Source: CAYPSN01 sp041907025 (GTDB lineage: Bacteria > Patescibacteriota > Saccharimonadia > CAILAD01 > JADZBC01). Taken from it: a stretch of 6,293 bases of DNA. The notes beneath the pieces were generated by a model that saw nothing but the letters and a program-made list of their open reading frames with translations, ran no database searches and was not told the DNA's origin. The DNA lies in assembly GCA_041907025.1 (NCBI GenBank), contig JAYRIB010000041.1:1-6293 (forward strand). The letters run 5' to 3'. Positions 1-4,986 of this stretch are shown here, piece by piece. Each line of letters opens with the position of its first letter. Position 1 is the first letter of the stretch. A program made the position numbers and the translations under genes.

Positions 1-51
1 GGTGGCTTCTCTGGCGGCGGCGGAGGAGGCGGCGGAGGAGGCGGTCTCTAG
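1..51 (+). CDS. C-terminal end of a glycine-rich-tailed protein (partial, 5' end outside window)
   Basis: Reading frame 1 is open from the first base and gives Gly-Gly-Phe-Ser, then eleven glycines, one leucine and a TAG stop at 49-51. A tail of the form GGFSGGGG just before the stop is typical of membrane-anchored TPM-domain (YgcG-like) and DUF2207 proteins, where a poly-Gly stretch follows the last domain or membrane helix. Only 16 residues are visible, so the family is an inference from the tail alone; another surface protein with a low-complexity end is equally possible. Its stop lies 2 nt from the stop of the convergent gene on the other strand, so there is no room for a separate terminator between them. 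Confidence 0.6.
   Translation, partial: GGFSGGGGGGGGGGGL
16..39 (+). repeat. 12-bp tandem repeat, two perfect copies, coding for poly-Gly
   Basis: The unit GGCGGCGGAGGA occurs at 16-27 and again at 28-39, with a further GGC before and GGC GGT after. It encodes part of the poly-glycine tail. Such G-rich tandem units can vary in copy number by slippage, so tail length may differ between strains (inference). Confidence 0.7.
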
Positions 52-53
52 GA

Positions 54-296
54 TTAGTGCGAGTCCTCATTAGGTTTCTTAACAACCTTAGCCTTCATGC
101 GGTCGTAGTGCCCACGGGCGTGGCCTAGGAACCGCTGAGCCCAGACGAACTCACTGGCGAGCACGGCTAGGCCAACGATAATCACAAGCAGGCCAGGACC
201 GGGCAGTACCAACAGGGCTAGCCCGATCAGTACAATCGTGGTGCCAATTACGCCAACTACAAAGCGTTTAGTGTGGTGTACGGCGAGCTTAAACAT
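54..296 (-). CDS. Small PGPGW-type transmembrane protein
   Basis: This 80-residue protein matches the PGPGW/TIGR02611-like family of putative membrane proteins of unknown function. Residues 11-31 form a first hydrophobic helix (FVVGVIGTTIVLIGLALLV region). The diagnostic LPGPG turn sits at 31-35, a second hydrophobic segment follows at 36-48, and then the family-typical SEFVWAQRFL stretch. The rest is a basic, charged C-terminal tail (about 56-80), probably cytoplasmic. The start ATG (294-296) gives the usual family N-terminus. AAGGAG lies 12 nt upstream on the minus strand, rather far for a ribosome site, and a TATAAT lies between the two, so translation may be leaderless. It is divergent from the ABC operon and convergent, with a 2-nt gap, on the Gly-rich gene. 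Family assignment is good; the function is unknown. Confidence 0.85.
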   Translation of the reverse strand: MFKLAVHHTKRFVVGVIGTTIVLIGLALLVLPGPGLLVIIVGLAVLASEFVWAQRFLGHARGHYDRMKAKVVKKPNEDSH

Positions 297-302
297 ACTC
301 TA

Positions 303-308
303 ATTATA
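303..308 (-). promoter_or_regulatory. Perfect -10 box for the PGPGW gene
   Basis: On the minus strand TATAAT (308 down to 303) ends 6 nt before the ATG at 296, which would put the transcription start at or next to the A of the start codon. No convincing -35 is visible at 16-18 nt spacing. The AAGGAG at 314-309 abuts this box and would not be transcribed if this is the promoter. The two readings (SD with an upstream promoter, or leaderless) exclude each other. Confidence 0.5.
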
Positions 309-338
309 CTCCTTAGCTACGTCCGCACCAGCTCGCCA

Positions 339-347
339 TGATATACT
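339..347 (+). promoter_or_regulatory. Extended -10 promoter for the ABC transporter operon
   Basis: TGATATACT (339-347) fits the extended -10 form TGn-TATAnT, which can work without a good -35; none is visible around 319-324. The box ends 7 nt before the ATG at 355, so the expected transcription start falls on or beside the start codon. There is no Shine-Dalgarno-like sequence between the box and the ATG, only an A/T run. Confidence 0.55.
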
Positions 348-354
348 TATTATT

Positions 355-1062
355 ATGATAGAGGTCAAAAACGTCACCAAAACTTACGGCAAGGGCGAGA
401 GCCAATTCACGGCGCTCTACCGGATTAATGTCGAGATTCCCGATGGCACTTCGGCTGCCATTATTGGTAAATCCGGCTCTGGCAAATCGACCCTCATGCA
501 TGTCATGAGCGGGCTTGATCATCCATCGGATGGCGAAGTTGTAGTGGCCGACAAGTGCCTGCAGTCACTTAAGCCCAAGCAAATGGATGCATTTCGAGCA
601 ACTGAAATGAGCTTTATATTCCAAGCCTTCTTTGTAGAAGCGAACCAGACATGTTTGCAGAACGTCATGTTGCCGCTGGAGATCGCCAAGGTACCTAAGC
701 GCAGTAGGCGCAAGAAGGTCGAGGAGGCACTTAGGGCGGTTGACTTAGCTGATAAAATCGACGTTCTAGCCGGTAACCTTTCTGGTGGACAGAAGCAGCG
801 CCTAGCTATTGCCCGCGCGATTGTGAACAAGCCTAAGCTGATCTTTGCCGATGAACCAACCGGCAACTTGGACAGCACAACAGGTGACTTGATCATTAAG
901 CTGTTGTTTGAGCTGAATAAGAAGCTTGGCTGCACGCTTGTGATTGTGACCCACGACGAAGAGTTGGCCAACAAATGTAAAATGAAGATTTATATGCGCG
1001 ATGGTGAAATAAGCAGCATTAACGGTACTAAGCAGGCTACAAGGAAAGGTGGCAAGAAATGA
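355..1062 (+). CDS. ABC transporter ATP-binding protein, MacB/LolD type
   Basis: This 235-residue nucleotide-binding subunit powers the permease encoded directly after it, at the cytoplasmic face of the membrane. All ATPase motifs are present: Walker A GKSGSGKST at 38-46, Q-loop glutamine at 90, signature LSGGQ at 142-146, Walker B LIFADE at 162-167 with catalytic E167, D-loop NLDS at 171-174 and switch histidine H200. DEPTGNLD is characteristic of the MacB/LolD/FtsE branch. The segment after the Q-loop reads AFFVEANQTC, where MacB-type proteins normally have a leucine-rich stretch. The C-terminus is a short lysine-rich tail. The ATG at 355 gives the normal family N-terminus (MIEVKNVTKTYG) but has no ribosome site. 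The stop overlaps the permease start as ATGA, which indicates translational coupling. The substrate cannot be told from sequence. Confidence 0.95.
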   Translation: MIEVKNVTKTYGKGESQFTALYRINVEIPDGTSAAIIGKSGSGKSTLMHVMSGLDHPSDGEVVVADKCLQSLKPKQMDAFRATEMSFIFQAFFVEANQTCLQNVMLPLEIAKVPKRSRRKKVEEALRAVDLADKIDVLAGNLSGGQKQRLAIARAIVNKPKLIFADEPTGNLDSTTGDLIIKLLFELNKKLGCTLVIVTHDEELANKCKMKIYMRDGEISSINGTKQATRKGGKK

Positions 1063-2441
1063 TCCTCCGCGATATCCTGAGTCGCTCCGGAAGGAGTCTG
1101 GGCAGTGCTAAAGCCCGCACGTTGCTCACTGCCTCGGCTATAGCAGTTGGTACCTTTGCCCTCACACTCACCTTGGCTGCCAGCAACGGCGCTACCGCGT
1201 TTGTGAATAAAGTGATATCTGAGAACTTCGATCCTGCCGAACTGATCGTAACCAAGGACAAGGGCATATTTGGCCGAACTAACACCACTAAGCCACGCGA
1301 GTACGATCCAAGCTTTGGCACGGTCGCTAATGGTTCAGGCGCTAGTATTCAGATTAAGCGCGTGACCGACGATGACATCGCGGTTATTACATCTACCAAG
1401 GGTGTAGCCACAGTGCGCGAAGGTATTACCGTGAACACGCGCTATATGACGCGTCCTGGCCAAAAGAAGTATGTGGCTACCATTGACACGTTTAGTCCTG
1501 CACAGAAAGTCGAACTTCAGGCAGGTAAAGTTGGTGATGGCGGTGTGGTAGGTGAAAACGCGGTGCTGCTGCCCGAGGCCTACGTGGGCCCACTCGGCTT
1601 TAGTAGTGCTGAGGATGCCGTGGGCAAGGAAATAACGGTATCAATCACCAAGCCGCTACCGAGTAACCCGACGGACATTGCCAGTCTAGGCGCGGCCGCA
1701 AGCTCGCCAGAGGCCCTAGCTCGTATTAGTGAGCAGGCGAGCGAGCAGCAAACGTTAAAGATTGCTGGTGTAACGAAAAAGTCGAGTACCGGTCAGCAGC
1801 CCGGCACAGAGCTTTACCTGTTCGCTGACGCTGCTACCACTCGCAGTCTTAACGACATAGCCACCCTAGGAACACCCAACTACCGTAAGTACACCTACGT
1901 GTTTGCCCGAGTCGAGGGCGGCAAGGATGAAGCGACATTAAAGATAGCGCAAGATTTGCTGAAGGACAAAGGATTTGAGGTTCAGAGCGTTAAGGAAACG
2001 CAACAATTCTTGACCAGCATCATTTCTATTTTACAGGGAATTGTGGCTGCCTTTGCACTGATCGCTATCATTGCCTCGGTCTTCGGCATCGTAAACACTA
2101 TGTATATCAGTGTATTGCAGCGTACGCGCGAGATCGGGCTTATGAAAGCACTCGGAATGCGCAAGCGCGACATTGGCAGGTTGTTCCGGTTTGAAGCCGC
2201 GTGGATTGGTTTTATAGGTGGCATTGTAGGTTCATTGATCGCAGTGGGGCTGGGTTACGCTTTAAACCCCTGGATAACCAAATCACTCGACCTAGGGTTT
2301 GGTTATGCATTGCTTATCTTCAAGCCTTTCGAGATCGCACAGTTGGTAGTTGCTCTCATGATTGTGTCGATCTTGGCTGGTTGGTTGCCATCACGCAAGG
2401 CAGCCAAGCTCGATCCAATCGAAGCCTTAAGGACAGAGTAG
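1059..2441 (+). CDS. ABC transporter permease, FtsX/MacB type
   Basis: This 460-residue membrane subunit has the MacB topology. One N-terminal helix (about 20-41) is followed by a large extracytoplasmic MacB-PCD-like domain (about 42-315) and three C-terminal helices (about 321-350, 379-402 and 425-443). The coupling region after the second helix carries the family hallmark RTREIGLMKALGMRKRDI (354-371), and the protein ends in the typical SRKAAKLDPIEALRTE. Members of this class move lipoproteins, peptides or drugs, or transmit force to surface enzymes, by mechanotransmission rather than a classic channel. A purine-rich AAGGAAAGGTGG (1041-1052) precedes the start, which overlaps the ATPase stop by 4 nt. 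No MacA-like adaptor or outer-membrane factor lies nearby, which fits a monoderm envelope (inference). An Ala/Ser/Gln-rich stretch at about 201-231 may be a flexible insertion in the outer domain. Confidence 0.93.
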   Translation: MILRDILSRSGRSLGSAKARTLLTASAIAVGTFALTLTLAASNGATAFVNKVISENFDPAELIVTKDKGIFGRTNTTKPREYDPSFGTVANGSGASIQIKRVTDDDIAVITSTKGVATVREGITVNTRYMTRPGQKKYVATIDTFSPAQKVELQAGKVGDGGVVGENAVLLPEAYVGPLGFSSAEDAVGKEITVSITKPLPSNPTDIASLGAAASSPEALARISEQASEQQTLKIAGVTKKSSTGQQPGTELYLFADAATTRSLNDIATLGTPNYRKYTYVFARVEGGKDEATLKIAQDLLKDKGFEVQSVKETQQFLTSIISILQGIVAAFALIAIIASVFGIVNTMYISVLQRTREIGLMKALGMRKRDIGRLFRFEAAWIGFIGGIVGSLIAVGLGYALNPWITKSLDLGFGYALLIFKPFEIAQLVVALMIVSILAGWLPSRKAAKLDPIEALRTE

Positions 2442-2449
2442 GAGATAGT

Positions 2450-2701
2450 ATGTTGATTGACGTACGTACACCAGAGGAATTTGCCGAAGCCCACTTGACT
2501 GGGGCCATCAATATTGAGTTGAGTGCAGATATGGCTAGTAGGTTGCCTGCAGAAGCTAAGGACCAAACGCTCGAGCTGTATTGTCGCAGCGGCGGCCGAG
2601 CTGGCCAGGCAGAGGAAACTTTGCGGGCAGCTGGCTACCAGACTAAGAACATAGGCGGTATTGACGAGCTTGTGGCTGGTGGGTATACAATATACTCATA
2701 A
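2450..2701 (+). CDS. Single-domain rhodanese-like sulfurtransferase (PspE-like)
   Basis: This 83-residue protein consists of one compact rhodanese domain. LIDVRTPEEF at 2-11 and H15 to I22 (HLTGAINI) are the CH2A-like N-terminal signature. The active-site loop CRSGGR (45-50) carries the persulfide-forming Cys45 and ends in Arg, the usual six-residue sulfurtransferase loop. GQAEETLRAAGY and NIGG follow at the expected places. The size and the order of motifs resemble mature E. coli PspE, but there is no signal peptide, so it should be cytoplasmic. The start at 2450 is preceded by GGAG (2441-2444), which overlaps the permease stop; the open frame runs further upstream without another plausible start. 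It is probably co-transcribed with the ABC transporter (8-nt gap). Its sulfur donor and acceptor are unknown. The Met directly abuts the first conserved strand, making the N-terminus minimal. Confidence 0.9.
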   Translation: MLIDVRTPEEFAEAHLTGAINIELSADMASRLPAEAKDQTLELYCRSGGRAGQAEETLRAAGYQTKNIGGIDELVAGGYTIYS

Positions 2702-2720
2702 ACATGGGAGGGCAGAGCGA

Positions 2721-2900
2721 ATGAAGGATAAAGATAAGAAGGATTTAGAGGAGCAAAAGCGCGGCGGTTTGTTTGTGCCCGCTGGAGTATTGTTGGGCAC
2801 TGGCCTTGGCTTCGCATACGGGAACATCCCGGCAGGCGCCTTGATTGGCCTGGGTGTGGGCTTTACTATCTTCGCGTTGATAGCTGTGTTTAAGAAGTAG
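2721..2900 (+). CDS. 59-residue glycine-rich two-helix membrane protein, unknown function
   Basis: The protein has a highly charged, lysine-rich N-terminus (1-14, KDKDKKDLEEQKR). Two short hydrophobic segments follow, at about 17-34 and 38-57, separated by a Gly-Asn-Ile-Pro turn, and it ends in Lys-Lys. Both segments are rich in glycine with GxxxG-like spacing (GTGLGFAYG and GALIGLGVG), a pattern that favours tight helix packing or oligomerisation. The positive N-terminus suggests it stays cytoplasmic, giving a hairpin in the membrane. The start at 2721 was chosen because GGAGG (2707-2711) lies 9 nt upstream. An in-frame ATG at 2661 would lie inside the rhodanese gene. It is the last gene of the operon, 19 nt after the rhodanese and directly before the terminator. 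I do not recognise a named family. Confidence 0.8.
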   Translation: MKDKDKKDLEEQKRGGLFVPAGVLLGTGLGFAYGNIPAGALIGLGVGFTIFALIAVFKK

Positions 2901-2906
2901 CCTCAT

Positions 2907-2951
2907 CCGAACGAAAAGGCCCCCGAACGAATCGGGGGCCTTTTCGTTCGG
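2907..2951. terminator. Strong bidirectional intrinsic terminator
   Basis: A 19-bp perfect stem (arms 2907-2925 and 2933-2951) closes on a 7-nt loop (2926-2932). The inner part is AAAAGGCCCCCG / CGGGGGCCTTTT, so each strand has a GC-rich hairpin followed by a short U run. It sits between convergent genes (stops at 2900 plus and 2968 minus) and should serve both. The U run is only four bases because the A/T tracts are themselves paired in the outer stem. Confidence 0.9.
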
Positions 2952-2967
2952 GGGTCGGGTGTTTGGC

Positions 2968-3390
2968 CTATGGTCTTTCGAAGAGCGCCACCTTGATGTC
3001 TTGCCAGGTGTAGGTCAAAGTCTGCTCGAACTCGAGGTCTTCGCCGATCTTGAGCTCGAAGTGATTGCGTACGTCGAAGACAGTGAGGTGTCTTTGTTCG
3101 ACCAAAGCGGAGAAGACGTAGCGCTTGATTCGCTCCTCCACAGTCAATGCAGGGTTTGGTGATTCCTTTCCGGTAGGCCCCGTGCCGCGGTGCAGTCTGC
3201 GCAGGTTGTCGAAGACACCGAGTAGGCAGTTTCTGATATCGATATCGGCCTCATCGCGCAGGACGTCAAAGTGCACATCTGCATTGATGCGGAGGTTTTG
3301 TCCGTCGAGACCTCTGTAGCACAGGGTACCGTCCGGCAGCTTGGCGAGCCAGGACACCCTGAGTGTGGGGGCTTCGGCTGTTGCGGCCAT
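2968..3390 (-). CDS. Hypothetical soluble protein, 140 residues
   Basis: I do not recognise this protein. It has no membrane segment or signal peptide and is rich in Asp/Glu and Arg. The first part (about 9-60) alternates short hydrophobic and polar stretches and looks mainly beta. Residues 83-112 (from TVEERIKRYVFSALVEQ) look helical and could form a small helical or winged-helix-like unit, which is a guess from pattern only. Three cysteines or fewer and no obvious catalytic motif are seen. The start at 3390 has AAGGG 8 nt upstream and a good promoter further up. Codon choice differs from the neighbours: all six Ile are ATC, six of seven Phe are TTC, all three Tyr are TAC, and five of thirteen Arg are AGA, a codon hardly used in hisS. 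It stands alone between its own promoter and the shared terminator. Confidence 0.78.
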   Translation of the reverse strand: MAATAEAPTLRVSWLAKLPDGTLCYRGLDGQNLRINADVHFDVLRDEADIDIRNCLLGVFDNLRRLHRGTGPTGKESPNPALTVEERIKRYVFSALVEQRHLTVFDVRNHFELKIGEDLEFEQTLTYTWQDIKVALFERP

Positions 3391-3428
3391 GTCGTAGTCC
3401 CTTCGTTTGGTTCAGGCTGACAATCGCT

Positions 3429-3457
3429 ACTGTAAGCTCGGTGATCAAAATAGTCAA
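3429..3457 (-). promoter_or_regulatory. Sigma-70-type promoter of the 140-residue hypothetical gene
   Basis: On the minus strand TTGACT (3457-3452) is followed after exactly 17 nt by TACAGT (3434-3429). Five of six bases match the -35 consensus and four of six match the -10. The transcript would have a leader of about 30 nt carrying the AAGGG ribosome site at 3403-3399. The spacer contains the palindrome TGATCA, a possible but unsupported operator. Confidence 0.65.
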
Positions 3458-3477
3458 TACCCGCACTAGGGGCTGAT

Positions 3478-3507
3478 TTGGTTTAGGTTAAGCTCATGCG
3501 CTATACT
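3478..3507 (+). promoter_or_regulatory. Probable hisS promoter
   Basis: TATACT at 3502-3507 is a good -10 box. The best -35 is a weak TTGGTT at 3478-3483 with an 18-nt spacer. The predicted start near 3514 leaves a leader of about 20 nt containing AAAAGGA (3518-3524), 9 nt before the ATG. It runs back to back with the promoter of the minus-strand gene, with about 20 bp between their -35 boxes. Confidence 0.5.
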
Positions 3508-3533
3508 GGTGGGGAAGAAAAGGACTTTAGACT

Positions 3534-4850
3534 ATGGCGCGCGTTACACCACGCATCCTGAGTGGGTTTATAGAATTGTTGCCCGAGGATCAAATCCAGT
3601 TTAATAGCATGTTCGATACCATCCGTAGTGTGTACGAGAGCTATGGCTATGCACCAATTGAAACGCCGGCCATTGAGCTTGGCGAAGTATTGCTGGCCAA
3701 GGCCGGTGGTGAGACCGAAAAGCAGATATACAAGATCGCCCACGCCGAAAAAGACATGGCGCTACACTTTGACTTAACTGTGCCCTTAGCACGCTACGTA
3801 GCCCAGCACGAAGGTGAGTTGGTCTTCCCGTTTCGGCGCTACCAAATGCAAAAGGTCTGGCGCGGCGAGCGTAGCCAAGCCGGTCGCTACAAGGAGTTCT
3901 ACCAGTGCGATATCGACGTGGTGGGGAGCGGCAATACGCTGTTTGATGCCGAGATGCCGGCAGTGATCTCGAGCGTGTTTCGTAAGCTCAGCATCGGGAG
4001 CTTCACGATTCGGATTAACAACCGTAAGATTTTGCAGGGTTATTTAGAGTCTATAGGTGCGCACCACATCTCGGTGGAAGTACTGCGCGTGATCGATAAG
4101 CTCGATAAAGTCGGTGAAAACGTGGTTACGGATGAGCTGGTAAAGCTTGGTGTGGAAGCCAAGGCCACCAAGGAGCTACTGGAGTTTATTGCCATGGAGG
4201 GTAGTGTGGATGAGGTGCTTGATCGCTTGGAGGCGCTGCCGACTCAAAACACCCGCTACCGTGCTGGCGTGGAGGAGCTTACCGGCGTGATTGGCGGTAT
4301 GCGACAGCTCGGTGTGCCCGACGAGGACTACGTGATTGATCTACACATTGCACGCGGTTTGGACTACTACACGGGTACGGTCTACGAAACGACGCTGGAT
4401 GACTTTCCGGGCGTCGGCAGCGTGTGTTCTGGTGGGCGCTACGATGACTTGGCAAGCAATTACACCAAGAGCAAGCTGCCGGGTGTAGGTGTGTCGATTG
4501 GGCTAACTCGGTTATTCACACAGCTTAAGGAAATTGGTCTTATCAATTCTGGCGCGCGAACGCTGAGCCAGGCCGTGGTGTTACCACTCTTGCCAGCCGC
4601 CATGCCCCGCGCCCTCGAGGTGGCGAACGCGCTACGTCAGGCTGGTGTCGCCATCGAAAGCTACCTAGAGCCAGGCCAGCCCAGTAAATTGATGCGCTAC
4701 GCTGACAGGCTTGGCGTGCCGTTTGCAGTTGTGCTGGGCGATGACGAGATACTTTCGGGCAAGCTCATGCTTAAAGATATGCAATCAGGCGAACAAAGCA
4801 GTGTAACCATCGAGCAGGCCGCGAAGATACTTACAGCAAAAAGTAGCTGA
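3534..4850 (+). CDS. hisS: Histidyl-tRNA synthetase
   Basis: This 438-residue class II synthetase charges tRNA-His with histidine in the cytoplasm. Motif 1 lies around GYAPIETPAIE (38-48). Motif 2 runs from FRRYQMQKVWRGER (100-113) through RYKEFYQCDIDVVG (118-131). The histidine-specific ARGLDYYTGTVYE is at 283-295, and motif 3 GVGVSIGLTRL is at 327-337 with its ATP-binding arginine. Residues from about 345 form the anticodon-binding domain. The length is usual for the family. The substrate-loop sequence HFDLTVPLARYVA (78-90) and EFYQCDIDVVG resemble archaeal/eukaryotic HisRS more than the E. coli form, which has a PEGT motif at that place. The motif-2 loop reads GERSQAGRY, with Ser where ERPQ is common. 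The gene appears to be transcribed alone; it has a good Shine-Dalgarno sequence and ends in TGA, which overlaps the next promoter. Confidence 0.97.
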   Translation: MARVTPRILSGFIELLPEDQIQFNSMFDTIRSVYESYGYAPIETPAIELGEVLLAKAGGETEKQIYKIAHAEKDMALHFDLTVPLARYVAQHEGELVFPFRRYQMQKVWRGERSQAGRYKEFYQCDIDVVGSGNTLFDAEMPAVISSVFRKLSIGSFTIRINNRKILQGYLESIGAHHISVEVLRVIDKLDKVGENVVTDELVKLGVEAKATKELLEFIAMEGSVDEVLDRLEALPTQNTRYRAGVEELTGVIGGMRQLGVPDEDYVIDLHIARGLDYYTGTVYETTLDDFPGVGSVCSGGRYDDLASNYTKSKLPGVGVSIGLTRLFTQLKEIGLINSGARTLSQAVVLPLLPAAMPRALEVANALRQAGVAIESYLEPGQPSKLMRYADRLGVPFAVVLGDDEILSGKLMLKDMQSGEQSSVTIEQAAKILTAKSS

Positions 4851-4875
4851 CAAGCGGCCTCAAAACTGTTATAAT
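4847..4875 (+). promoter_or_regulatory. Near-consensus promoter of typA, overlapping the hisS stop
   Basis: CTGACA (4847-4852) and a perfect TATAAT (4870-4875) are separated by 17 nt. This is the strongest promoter in the window by match to consensus (11 of 12). The -35 box includes the hisS TGA stop (4848-4850). Transcription should start near 4882, about 105 nt before typA. No intrinsic terminator separates hisS from it. Confidence 0.8.
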
Positions 4876-4881
4876 AACGAG

Positions 4882-4986
4882 CGATACGAAGCGCGCTACG
4901 ATACGTCCGGTGCACTATGTTATTGCACTCACAAAAGGCGCGCCTTTATTTTTGTCTAAACGGTATAACCCGAAGGAATCACACTC
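4882..4986 (+). other. Untranslated leader of typA
   Basis: The leader is about 105 nt, much longer than the others in this window. It begins with two direct CGATACG copies (4882-4888 and 4899-4905) around the palindrome AGCGCGCT (4890-4897). Next comes a small hairpin, GTGCA (4910-4914) with TGCAC (4924-4928), and then the terminator-like palindrome at 4934-4953. The ribosome site AAGGA (4973-4977) lies 9 nt before the ATG. I do not recognise a named riboswitch or ribosomal-protein leader. A function in regulation is inference only. Confidence 0.5.
4934..4953 (+). terminator. Weak terminator- or attenuator-like hairpin in the typA leader
   Basis: AAAGGCGCGCCTTT (4934-4947) is a perfect 14-bp palindrome that can fold as a 5-bp stem with a CGCG tetraloop. 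It is followed by ATTTTT (4948-4953). The short stem makes it a poor stand-alone terminator. It could end read-through from hisS, act as a leaky attenuator for typA, or be a chance palindrome (it contains GGCGCGCC). Confidence 0.35.

Noticed and set aside
519..974. 151-residue minus-strand open frame opposite the ABC ATPase
   Set aside because: It mirrors the ATPase codons, is Ser/Leu-rich with no domain, and the ATPase on the plus strand is certain.
2201..2449. Upstream in-frame extension of the rhodanese reading frame to an ATG at 2201
   Set aside because: It lies inside the permease gene in another frame and has no domain character. The ATG at 2450 has a GGAG site and begins right at the conserved rhodanese strand.
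2959..3319. Plus-strand open frames opposite the 140-residue hypothetical gene
   Set aside because: The minus-strand frame is longer and has a promoter, a ribosome site and a terminator. The plus-strand frames lack these and begin just after the terminator.
4964..4969. TATAAC as a second -10 box close to typA
   Set aside because: There is no -35 at suitable spacing, and a start here would remove the clear AAGGA ribosome site at 4973-4977.
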